From the NCBI GenBank assembly GCA_009760855.2, contig WPIO01000001.1, positions 8,554,501-8,618,500 of the forward strand: 64,000 nucleotides of DNA. Reading direction: 5' to 3'. Numbering within the stretch: the first letter of the stretch is position 1; every line of letters begins with the position of its first letter. Below are positions 22,160 through 34,400 of this stretch, one piece after another. The DNA comes from Cristatella mucedo. Taxonomy: Eukaryota > Bryozoa > Phylactolaemata > Cristatellidae. The notes beneath the pieces are model-generated. The model did no database searches and was not told the origin of the DNA. It worked only from the letters and a program-made list of their open reading frames with translations. The position numbers were made by a program, and so were the translations under genes.

Positions 22160-22493
22160 TCAGACAAGGAATCCGGCAGAGGACGTGGTGGCTGCCGCCG
22201 TGCTGGCACCGTTGAACGTTCGCTGGCAAACGGTTTGCCTTGCCAGCCGCTGCACGGTCGCCACGATCGAGCTGCGATGCTCGTCGTTGGAGACGCCGAT
22301 GGCCTCCAGGGCGCTCGAAGTCAGTGTGGCCAGTCGCTCGAACGTGACATAGCCGTGTGCGACAAAATGGGCATAGTAGCACTCCATGCCGATGGCATTC
22401 AGCACCGACCGCAGAGCAACGTGTGGCTGCGCAGTGCCTGCCTGGCCCGGAAAGTCGACCGGCTGCAGGTCGTATAAGTCGACAATGGAAGGC
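22160..22493 (-). CDS. Eph: Eph exon 11: SAM domain and C-terminus
   Basis: After a split Val codon: [14 protein letters not shown], then the SAM domain [50 protein letters not shown]. The usual Trp of the first SAM helix (EWL) is replaced. The protein ends GFLV and TGA. Val at the end and Phe at -2 fit a class II PDZ ligand, as in other Eph receptors. The acceptor is TTTCTTGTGCTCAG|G. Confidence 0.9.
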
Positions 22494-25400
22494 CTGAGCA
22501 CAAGAAACGAACTTCCGTCGTCACATCGCAGAAGGCACAACAGCAGCGGCCGAAAGGACAGGATCAGATTGCGGCTGGCCCCATTTCAGCAGCTGCAAAA
22601 CTGGCAGGCTGACTTGCATGGGGAAAACCTTGCAGTGAGAAGAGCCGTGCACTCGCTGAGCGCATGGCCCGACAGTGGCAAAAGACTTCCCACCCAAAAG
22701 GCATGTTTCGCCTTCCCTTTCGAAGTCTGCCCAGCAATAGCAATGCCAACAAAGAAGCGATTTCTGAATGCACACTAGATTGCAGAAGTAAAAGCATGGC
22801 CAACGTCCACATCTTGCTACTGTTCACCTACAACAAGCTACGGGAGCGCAACGACCTGCTTTGCGCTACTCCTACTATCCAGGAGTGTCGAACCACATAT
22901 TATTAGCTCCATCAGTGAAGTAGCACACCCATAAGCATCTTCATAGAATAATTTGTCCAGAAACTGATATTTAGTGCTCTTGCTGCTTCCGATGCAGCTG
23001 CTACTGCTACGTCTGGTTCTGTTTCATACGTTCCACGTGACTACTCTCACAGCTGCAAAAATGCAGACTAAGACCAGAGGCCACAAGCAAACGCCCAGAA
23101 GAAGTCACACGATTGTGTTGATTATCCCTAATCTTTATTGCATCTGTCTATCTCGGGTAAGCTTTCACTACCGTGATCCACCGATCTTACTAGCACAGAC
23201 AGACGGGGAGGGGGCAAGTTGACATGGCTGGCCAAAAAACACTATTCACTTCAAAGCCACGACATAGCAGTCCCAATTCCCAAAGAAGGGAATTTCAACA
23301 TTTCCGACTTCGTGGCACCAGCTAACATGCTCTGAATTAGCTAACACCCTTTCTAAGCGGGGTAGGTAGAATTTGACGAAACCCTGACAAGGCTCATATG
23401 CCTGTACACACTCTATGTAAGCATTACACCAACTTTTGGCATGACATCTCCTGCTTTAAAACGATAGGCAAATAGCAGATTCTGACTCGAGTGTTGACTT
23501 GACTTTGATCGAGACTAACAAGCGATAGTGCAGCTGCGTGTGGACACGGGTATTAGGCAGACTTACACCGAAGGCGCCGGCGGTGGTAGCAGGTCTTTAG
23601 ACCTCGACAGGTTGTCCAGTACTTGGACGATGGCAGCAAACCGAGGACGCAAACCTCGCTCCCTCTGCCAGCAGCGGAGCATAAGCTGGTGGATGGCCGC
23701 AGGACAGTCCTGTTGGCAAAAAAAACACTCAGAAACGTGTTTCTGCTACTGCATGCTCAGAATAGGCTGCAGCTCGTCAGCTAGTTGCCCAATGTCTGTG
23801 CCCCCTCTGCTGCTTCTGCTTGAGCTGCAGCTGCATTGTTGGAAAATGAGCAGATCAAAATATGCTGCTCGAGTGAACAGATCTAGATTGATCAGAGTGT
23901 GGAGCCCAGTTGTAGTATGGGGGAATCAGCTTTGCTTCACAAAAGAGCCATCCACAGTAATCCAGAGCCTGGCTGTACCTACATAAGCTAACAACTCAGG
24001 TGATTGGAAGGTAGGGGGAGCTGGGAAGGACAGAGAAAGAGAGGGAGAGAGAGAGAGAGAGAGAGAGGGGGTACTAAGGAGAGACAGGCAGAGAGCACGA
24101 GAGGCAAATATACAGTCATCAAAACTAGCTGGGGTGAGGGAGAGAATATGCCGACACAAATAAATAGAAATAGGGAAACGAAACAAACACTCAAGCAACA
24201 CAAAGAGAAAGAAAGCAAAAAGAATACAGAGAGACAGGGAAAGACTGAGACAGGAACACAAATAGATAAAAGGAGAAACAAAGACAGATGAAGAGGCAAA
24301 GGCAAGCAGATAGGCAGGTTGACAAACAGATAGACACATACTGCCTCTGCTGGCATTGCACACAGCAGCTAAGCAAGTCCTGCAGACTCCTGCTTACCAT
24401 CGGTGCTGGCAGCCGGTAATCTTGCTCCACAGCCTTGATGACGTCATGGTTCGACCAGTTCCAATAAGGGCGTTCGCCATAAGACATGACTTCCCACATC
24501 ACCACACCATAAGACCACACGTCCGAAGCAGTCGTGAACTTCCTGTATGCTATGGCCTCTGGCGCAGTCCAGCGAACCGGAATTTTACCACCCTGCCAGA
24601 CAGTCAAGAGAACCAGTGACCAGTGAGGCAATGCCCATCGCCCATTTGGCTGTGGCAAGTGACAAGCAAGCAGCTAGGAAGGAAGTAAGTGCCAAGCAAT
24701 GACGAACGAAGGTCGCCACCGAGTGATGCAGGCAGGCAGCAGCTGTCCAGCCACTTACCCGAGTGGTGTAGGCTCCCTCGGACTCGTTGTACTCCACCTC
24801 ACGCGACAGGCCAAAGTCGGCCACTTTGCACACCAGTGTGGCACTGACGAGGATGTTCCTGGCAGCCAGGTCGCGATGCACGTAGCTCATCTCGGACAGG
24901 TAGTGCATTCCCGAGGCAATACCTCGGAGCATGTTCAGCAGCTGACCGAGGGACAGGCAGCCATCGTTCGCCTGCTCGCGAAAGAGGCGAGGCTGCGACG
25001 TGTGAGAAGGCAAAGGCAACCGGGGCACCTGCCCCCCCCCCCATAGGGAGAGCAGCTCCCTGAGCAGCGACCTCCGCCCCAGCACACAGGAAGTGACAGA
25101 AGAAGCAGGTGACTGCTAGCAAAGCAGCCGCACGTCCAAGTCTCCGCCCATCGTCCACCCGAAGGACCGTGCACTGGTATGGTGGGCCTGAGGCGGCACT
25201 CACCCGAAGGAACGTGTCCAGCGAGCCGTTCTCCATGAACTCGGTGACGATCATGATCGGGTTGGCCTTAGTGACCACGCCCTCGAGGAAGATTATGTTA
25301 GGGTCGCTGAACTGGCCCATGATGGATGCCTCGGTGAGAAAGTCGAGGCGGCTCTTCTCGGACGCTCCGCCCTTCAGGGTCTTGATGGCCACGATCGCAT

Positions 25401-28400
25401 CGGACGAGCCAGGCAGCCGCAGGATGCCACGGCAGACGTCGCCAAACTCACCGCCGCCGATCACCGACTCGATCGTGATGCACGAGGGATCGAGCTCCCG
25501 TGCGAACTCGCGCACGGCATTGCGCGGATCCTCGTACAGGTGCGGGTCGACGTATGTCTTGCCGGGCCGCCCGCGGATGCTGCCGGCTGTCACCCCCATG
25601 ACGCTTGACGGGAACAGCGGAGCTGCAGAGGCTGAAACGGCGGCAGCAGGGTGGTGGTGCAGGTCTGCGCAGACGGCGACAGTGTGGCACGCGGCTGAGC
25701 AGAGCATCGTAGCCAGCATGTTGTCGGCAATCCAGATCGTCCCTCGACGGCGCGTCGATTCGCTTCGCACCGGGCGCATCTGCCCCAAGGCACGGCTCAC
25801 GCCTAGCGCCCCCAAACCGAGAAAACTGCAGCCGAAACAATCGGCCGCCGACCGATCGCAGGCCGCTGCAGTCCGAGAAAAGAAAGGGGCAGCAGCAGTG
25901 AGAAAGGATTAGCTGAGCACGACCAAGGAGAAAGAGGGCACGAAGGAAAAAAGGCTCGTCCTCCAAAAGAGCTCCCGGCGATCGGAAGTGCAGAGATAGA
26001 ATGGATGCCCTGCCATTTCCAGCGGGTTCCTCGGCCGGCTATTGTTGCTGCTTGTTGTTTTTTGGGAAGGCGCCAGCCCTGCGGCAGCCATGCTGCTGCC
26101 TGCGGCTGGCTGGGGCAGGCGGCATCCAGTGGTGTGGCCCCAGGCTGGGTCGGCTCAGCCGAGACCACCACAGCAGGTAGCCAGCCAGCTGCTCAACCAG
26201 TGCATGGCAGGTGGTTGCACGCGAGGGGAGGCACGGGCTAGCAACGATAATTTCCCAGTCCTCCTGTGCCGCCTGGCGTTCCGCCGACGAGCAGCAGCAG
26301 CCGCTGCTGCTGGCGCATACTCACGGCCGTCGAATGGTGGCACGCTCGGCGTGACCGGCGACTGTGGCGCCGGTCGATCTGCTGCCGCAGCCGCGGCTGA
26401 TGCTGCCGCTAGTGCTTCTACGCTGCGGCCCAGCATGCCGGTGATGGCGGCGGTGCTACTGCTGCTGCCGGCCAAGGCCGAAGCTAAAAGACGTGCATGC
26501 ACACGGTGCGCCAAGTGGTGCCACTCACACTCGTGCTGCACGACAAAAGCGCCGCTGTGACCAGCTCAGCAGGGTGACAGTGCTCTAGAGTGCGTGCAAG
26601 AAACCGTGGCACCGGTAAGAGGGGGGAGGGGGTCAGTGTCACGTGCCGGCTACGTTTAAGCAGTAAAAGCGCAACACAACCCGTCTGCCCATCGAGAGGA
26701 GTCCGCGGTCTCCTATCATGGGCTAGCTCGGCAGCAGTCGAGTGGGGCTGCCGAGTGGTCGGTGGTGCCGCACATGCCTGCATGCTAGCAACCAGCTGCA
26801 GGCTTACATGTAGTGCGCCACGGCTGTGAGGCGCCGTAATTGGCCTGCTTTGTTTTGCTGCAGCAGCCACGTGTTGACAGGATGCTGTGTATCAGCTTGT
26901 ACACGGTTGCACAGCTCGACTGCGGCTCGCCATTACTGGACCTGAGAACAATCAATCGACATGCTGTGCCCCCCATCGACGGGACTTCCTCGGAACAACA
27001 CAACACAAGGCGGCAGGCAGCACGATTAACAGAGCGCCCATTTGGCAACAGGTTCTGTTCACTTTTACCTCACACACCAGGGTGCTGTGCACACAGTGCT
27101 AAGGACATGCAGGCAGGCATGTGCTTCCCGTAAGGCGCCATGCCATGCAGACACTTCCTATGAGGGTACATAGCACAGGCACTCACTCACAAGGAAGCCG
27201 GATGAACACCCTAATGTAGGTCAACTTGTGGGACGGTCTCAAGGACGGCAGCTACTCGATATGGAGAGCAGACAGCCAATGGCTAGCCCAAGCAGACAGT
27301 CCTGGTTCAGAAACGTAGTTATCCTGCCTTTGTTTGCACTAAGCAGACAGCCCGTAGCCGATTAATGTTAAAAACAATAATATTTACCTCAAATCGTCTT
27401 TGCTCTCGTTGCTGTACATGGGCACAGGTCTGCTGTCGCCTGGCTCCCCTCTGGCAAAGGAATACTTGGAGGACTAGGGGACTCGATCAATGCTCATTTA
27501 CTCACATGCTGAACTCGAGCTGGTTTGGTCTAGCGGTTAAGGTGCTCGCCCCGACCAAGGTCTGACTGAGGTCGTGGGCTCGAGCCCTGAGGCATATGTG
27601 AAGTGCCTGAATAGAGATTAAGTTCTCTTGGGGCGCTATATAAATGAATTATATAATTATAACTCGATTAAAGAGAGGCGAAGTGCAATCAGATGAAGGA
27701 TCAGTCGTTGGTCCGAAAAATATCATGGATTTGAAAACAAGGGAGCCAATATTGGCCAGTCATTATGTATATAATCTTGTCACACTATCTACCACTGGTC
27801 GTTGGCAGCTAGCAGGCTTTGGTAAGACAATGGCGGCACTCAGACAATCGGCCGACACCGGTATCCTATTCCAACCCACCATGCCCATTCTGCGAGAGCT
27901 CTCTCTTATGCTTAGCGCTCATGCAATCTCCACTCCTTTAGGTCAGCTTGGAATGAAATTCACAGATCAGCTGTCTATGCCACGAAGAACTAATTATTGT
28001 ATCTGGCTCTGAGGATTGACTATAATAGTAATAAACTCATGCTGGTGGTGTGGCTTCCTGTGAGCTGCACGTGTCGAAACCTTTTTGAGAGCAAAATCCT
28101 CAACAAACTGCATACAAACGGCAATCTGCAGACAGGCAGTAATATCCACACAAGATGACAATTTTCCATGAACCGGTTAATGTACATCTTACCGTTTCAA
28201 GTACACTCTGCAGCATGAGCATGGCGCATGTCACAGCAAAGTCAGCACTAGCTTAACGCTAGTTCGGATGGTGGGCAGCAACAGCAGCAGCGCAGAATGC
28301 AAGCAAAGCTCGAACGAAGTGAGTTTCAAATCGAAGCACAGTTTTTGGGGCAGAAGTCTGCGGGGCAGAAGTGCAGACTGGCATAGCAGACCGGCAGTAG

Positions 28401-31400
28401 GCTGGGCTGAGACAATAACCGGATTAGCCACAGCTCACGAGTGCTTATTTCGGAGACAATGTGAGAGATAACGAAGGAGCAGCAGTCGCTCAGCACTAGG
28501 CAGCAGCAGGAGAACCGGCCAGCTGGCCATGAGTGTTAGCTAGCTCGTGACCAAGGTGCCGAAACTGCCTCTGACTCAGCTGATGAATGACGAGAGAAAG
28601 ACCGAGCACAGTGGCCACACTGAAAAAACCGGCTGCCAGCAATAGTGCTGCTCACGTTCAGCACAATTGGTTTCGGGTGCCCCCCCCCCTAAGCAGGTTT
28701 GAAGCAGCTAGCCAATGGAGGTGCAGGCGAGCTGCTGTAGAGGCCATTGCTGGCTGGATGGAGCAGCCATAGAGGAGGAGGCTTCGAAGGAGGCCACTAA
28801 ATTATGCAAGGTGGGTGCAGCACTTTGGTTGCTCAGTCACTGAGGATTGCTCTGGACATTTGCATACGAACGAGGTGTCAAATAGGCCAGTCCTGGGGGG
28901 GGGCCGACGTCTGGGGTTTGGGAACTGTTTCGGTGTGACAAGACAATCAGCAAACCCCACCCCCTCAGATCTTCCAAAGGCAGTTAGTTGGGCCACTTGA
29001 GAGGTCAGCCTGAGCAGCAGCACTTGAGCCAGCAGTCGGGCACTGGTTCCTTATACCAGGCAAAACCACCAACCAACCTCCTCCCACCCCCACTAGTTAC
29101 GCTGGGATTGGTCAGTCTACATTGGCATGGCTCCTGCTCCCTTGCACGCTCGCGAGCTTGGTGTGGTCCGCGGAGGAGGCAGCCGACTCGGCCGACGTCT
29201 GCCGATGGCTTTACCAGCGGACTCATGAGGGCTGCGACCGGACGAACAAGCGTGGCACGACCTAGCCCAGGTGCCAGCCTGTGCGGCGGCGTACCTGCGG
29301 GCCAGCGTGACCATGATGATGACGACGATGACAAAGACGATGCCCATGCCCACGATGACGGCCACGACGGCCACGACTATTACCGTCGTCGTTGCAGTCG
29401 CAGTCGGCTCGCTGGTGGTGCTGAATGCCACCTCCTGGCTGGAGGACACCAACTGGCCGCCAGAGTAGCTCGCCACCTGCTCGCGGCCAAGTGGAGCGGT
29501 CCAGCCGACGGCTCAGTCGAACGACAGGAGGGGCATGCATGTAGACCCGGTCGCTGCGATGCCGCAGGCACAGTAGGAGATGTGAATCTCCTTGCATTTG
29601 CAACAGCAGTGGCAAAAGTATAAGCACTGCACCTATAAATGATGCAAACTAGCACTCGAGCAAGCCCAGAGGCTCGCGATGACTCAAACAGAAGGGTAGA
29701 CGTTTGCCATTTATATAAAAGCAGTTCAGACACAGGCTAATTCTCTTTGAAAAATCAAGTCGTGATGTCTTTTATTTAGTCCGAGTTACTCCAAAATAAA
29801 GTTGGTGCTGGTGGTGCTGGTAGTCCATTATAGGAAGTTATTCTCTGCTGTATGGCGCCCTCTACATAGATCGGTTCGTGCCCACACTCTGACATTTAAA
29901 CACCCATAATGCCCTTGTAAAGAAGAAACACCTTTCCGATAGGACCTTGAGCAATATCAAACGTAGCAGACTGATGAAGCATGGCTTCTAGCTCAACTTT
30001 AAGGCAAAGTGGGTTCTATTTTCGTTGTGGACACCAAATTTAAAAAGACCTGTCTCTTGTGCTATCGTATGACCTATCGCTGTTGGGCTCCTCCCCTAAT
30101 ACTAAGCAACTGCATTCATACTGACGGCACGACTGCCATTCTCTCACGATCTCACCCAAATTGTTCAGCTTAATTTTCCACAATGGCCAAAAGACTTCTC
30201 TGTGCCAAGCAGAATAGTCAGAAAGTCACTGTGCAATGAATACTCGGCGACTCGGTAGTGAGCGAAATAGTCAGGCATAATCTGACAAGGTTTGCCTGCT
30301 GCACAGGTTGCCTACATTAGCTTGCCGATATATATGTGCTTGCCGACTCTGCTCTTCCCCAGGGCTGTTTTTCACGGTACTGAATCAATCGAGGCCTTGG
30401 TTTGTCACACTAAACGTTCAACGAGGGAGTTCGAAGGTAAACACTCATCGCTAGGAGCTTCGCACACAGCCGACTAGCAGAGGTGACAGCCGGATTCTGG
30501 CACCGACAGCCCAGGGTAATAAAAAAGGCTGTAAATCACCGAGAAGGGCCAGACGACTCGATAGATGACTGACAAGCCCTCGGCAGGAAGTTGATCCATC
30601 CAAGAGCAGCTAGCAGAACAGCTTTCGGCAAGTCACCCCTCATTTCTATGCCTAGCGATCATCAGCTGCGCTTTTTTTGGGGGTGGGGAGTCGCCTCTAT
30701 TCGATTGACTAGCCTGACTGGCCAAGAAATCGGCAGGCTACTTTTATCCAGCCATAAGCATATCCAGCATTTATTAAGCCACGGATGAAGTCATACCTTA
30801 CCATGCTCAGATCAGCCAGTTTAGCCGCCTGAAGGGGCATTCTTTATGCTTGAAATGTGGGAGTTACAACCACTGACAACCCTGCTACCTGAATTTCCAA
30901 CAAAAATGGCAACTTTCTTCAGAATGCTTCGTTGTTGCTGGAGCAGCCGTCCTCGAGCAATCTGCTGTACAGCAGCAGTGCAGTAGCAAAGCCAAGAGGG
31001 CAGGGAGGCATTTGCCCCCTCCCAAAAGCAGGGCAGCGACTTGGGTCGCCCCCTAATCCTACACACACCAATCCTCCCCAGACCATCACCTTGGATGAAA
31101 TTGTGTCCTAATTATGCAACCACCGAGTTCGTGTTGAATAAACACTACGATTTTGCAATACAATTTTTCAGTTATTTCGGGTCTCCACCACACATAAAAA
31201 TAGTATGGATCTTCCCCCCCCCCCCCCCCCCCGATGCAAATCCTGGCTCTGCCTCTGGAGGATTAGGTACTGCTGGCTGATTGGAACAGCCTAGAGGCAT
31301 TACCTTGAAATAGTATATCATGGCTGGCTTCAGGCCGAATATGGTCACAGACTCAGACGTCGAGTTCACCACTTTGACCACTGTCGAGTCGGCTGTACGA

Positions 31401-34400
31401 TAGGTAATTGCATACATGTCTGCATACGGAGTCGGCATCCACGAAAATGTGATGGCTGTGCTGTTGGACTGAGGTACCAGCAGTGCAAAGGAGCCGGCTG
31501 CAGCCGAGCCTGACGAAGTGGTCGTAACTACCGCGATGGCCGGCATGGCTGCCAACAACGACATTTTGGTGACGCCGTTTGTTGAAAACACGGAGAAGTT
31601 GTAGGTGGTGCTCGAAGATAGACCGAAAACGCTCACCCTGGTGACAGTCAAGCCCGTCTGCATCGGTGCGTAGGTGACCGCCGGCGGGCAGGCGTCACAG
31701 ACGACGCTGTAGAGTACGTCAGTACGGCCGCCGGTGTCAGTAGGAGAGAGCCACGTCAGAGTGACCCGGTCGGACAGCACCCCAGCGGCTGTCAGCGAGC
31801 GCACCGGCGAAGGAGGACCTGTGGCCAGTACAAGCAGCAGTGAGGTGATCAGCAGCAGTCTGCCCAAACCTGTGGCAGGGGCGCCGGCGGGCGAGGCAAG
31901 CATGGCCGGCGGCACGGCACACGGAGCACTTGAGCCGGTCGTCGAGGAGACTTATTTCCAAAATGACCAAGTGACTATGACAACACCAAACTATTAAGGT
32001 CACTGCCTCGGACTGATTCTCGACCGGAATCAGACGAACGTCGGCCTACAGTGGATGGTGAAAGACGTGATTCGCGTATGGCACCGATCACGTCTTTTCT
32101 CCCGGTGGGGCGTAGCAGGCTGCTTGAGCTACATCCTGCTGCACCAGGCTAAGCAGCCACAAAACGCTTACCTACAGCCTACACTGAAAAAACGGGCACT
32201 ATAATAACAATAATAACAGTAATAATAATAACGAAATTTGTATAGTGCCCTCGAAGAACTAAGTCTCTTTCTAGGCACTGCACATGTGCTGCAAAAGAAG
32301 CTCGTCAACTGATAAGTTATAGCATGCAAAATGTCAGGACACTAGGGGCAATTCACTCGGCCGGAGCCAGGAGCGGACAGGTTTCTAGCTTCTTTTTTTA
32401 ATGTCGTCAAGTCAGGGGATGTCGTCAAGTCAGTCGGGAGTGAGTGCCAGGCTTTAGGGGCATACGAACTAAAGGCACAGCTGGTCTCCAAAGGATTTGA
32501 GGTTCGTGCGAGGTGTAGCTAAACGATCAGCAGTGCAACAGAGCAGCCTGCAGCCGAGCTTGACGAAGCGGTCCTAACTACCGCGATAGCCAGGACGGCT
32601 GCCAACGGCGACATGTTGGTGACAGGCAAACTATAGTGAGCGCTGTCGTCAACGACAACGTCTTGCTTACGGTCGACTGGTGGTTGCAGCAGTGGAAAGT
32701 TATAGCAGAGAGCATGAAACTCACCTTGCTCTTTTCACAGCAATCTACTAATCAAAAGACTCGGCCCTACATCTCACACAGTATATAGCCACAAGATGTC
32801 TCCCCTTTGCCTATTTCCAATTCGTGACCTACAGTCAAGAGCTTTGGGGTGGCAAGAGGGCACACTTCGAGGTGGCAAAAGTTGCTGACTACCCTCTGCC
32901 GAGCGAGGTAACTGTCTGCTACTAGCCAAACGATGCCGACAGCAGCGGCTGATGTCTCGGGCATGAGAGAGGACCCGCAGCACCTCTGTGAGGTGCAGGG
33001 AGATGGTGTTGGCGCAGCAGTGTAGGGAAGTGTTTTGCGAATCGATTGCAACGAGTCAGCAGCAGTGTGTCTGCAGAGAGGCAATGGCACCACTCTACTT
33101 TGTATGCAAATCAAGATGATAAAAAGGCTGTTCGTCTGCTAAGGCAGCAGTCTGGAACCTTGATTGTGACACCTTTCACACTAGCATGTAACAGCATCCA
33201 TTTGGGAATCACCATTTCATATCCCAGAGGCAAGGCGCTCACACCTCATACCCAGGTCGTGGGCTCGAGTCCTGAGGCAGGCAATTCTGCATTGCCTACT
33301 GCAATCAGAGATGGATGATTACCATTAAAGCTCTTCTGCTGCTCTATATAAATGAGGCTGTTGAACCAGCTGACCTTTATTATTGATCACCAAGTCCTTC
33401 TTAAGTACCTCTCATCTTCCCCAGGGCATCAGTTTCACTTCACTGCTATGATTTAGGTACTATCAAAGTGGGGGATTTCTCAGCAATTATGTCAACGGTC
33501 AACCCGGGAGCCTTTAAAGCATGGAATATACCAGGAATCTGCACTTGGTCCACCTCTTTTCAAAATGCACATGCTTAATGCTGATTTCATCGCCAAGCGC
33601 AATTTAGACTTCTTTTTTATTCCCATGGCATGCAGTTGTACCTGTGCTTTGATTTTTCCTTGCCTTCAAGTACGTCAAATACTAAACTCTCTTGCTGCAT
33701 GTATTGCTGACATTCGCACTTGGATGTCAGCAAATTTTCTCAAGTCGAATGACGATAACACCAAATTACCAGTTATGGACAAACCTTTTTATTATTCAGA
33801 AATTGGAAAGCCTAACCCACAGAAAATAGGCTTAGCCAACATGTCTCTTGTAGTGTCTGCACGAAATCCAGGCATCCTGGTATATAGCAGTCTTTTGTTA
33901 GATGAGACATCAGCTCCATAGTCAAGTCTACTTGCTTTTATTATAGTGCAAAAATTCAGGAACAGTGATCCATAGATTTAAGATATACTCTCTAGATTTC
34001 TGTAACTCACTGGTTAAAAAATCTTCCTATCCATGCAATAACATGCTTACAGTTGGTGCAAAATTCCGTACAGTTGGTGCAAAATTCCGTACAGTTGGTG
34101 CAAAATTCCGTAACTAGGTTTGTCTTGCGTGCATGCTGCAACTGCCAAATTGCATCACTGTTCATCAACCTGCACTGGCTCCCCCATCGGCAGCGTATCG
34201 ACTTCATGGTTTGGTCACTCACTTTTAGGTCACTTCACTCTCTGGCCCCAACCTACCCATTGGAAGTACGTCATCATTAGGATGCAAATCGTACAACCCA
34301 CCCTCTTTCGACATGTCATCTAGCTGTATCCATAACCGAAATTAAATCCGTTGAAGTCAGTGTCTTTAGTTTGAATGCTACTAAGGCTTCGAGCTCACTC

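Noticed and set aside
23926-24363. Leu/Ser-rich frames antisense to the GA tract in Eph intron 9
   Set aside because: Low-complexity intron sequence. The exon borders at 24398 and 23709 are clear on both sides.
27519-27600. tRNA gene
   Set aside because: The A- and B-box-like motifs belong to SINE heads. The sequence continues into a LINE-like tail and recurs many times, and no intact cloverleaf was found.
29380-29733. An alternative end of the second FN3 ([17 protein letters not shown]) upstream of Eph exon 6
   Set aside because: It looks FN3-like, but no acceptor gives the phase required by the exon 5 donor. The 29476 acceptor continues the FN3 without a gap.
31172-31303. Extension of exon 5 coding past YYFK into a Pro/Gly-rich stretch
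   Set aside because: A good donor (AAG|GTAATG) precedes it, and the C run is intronic.
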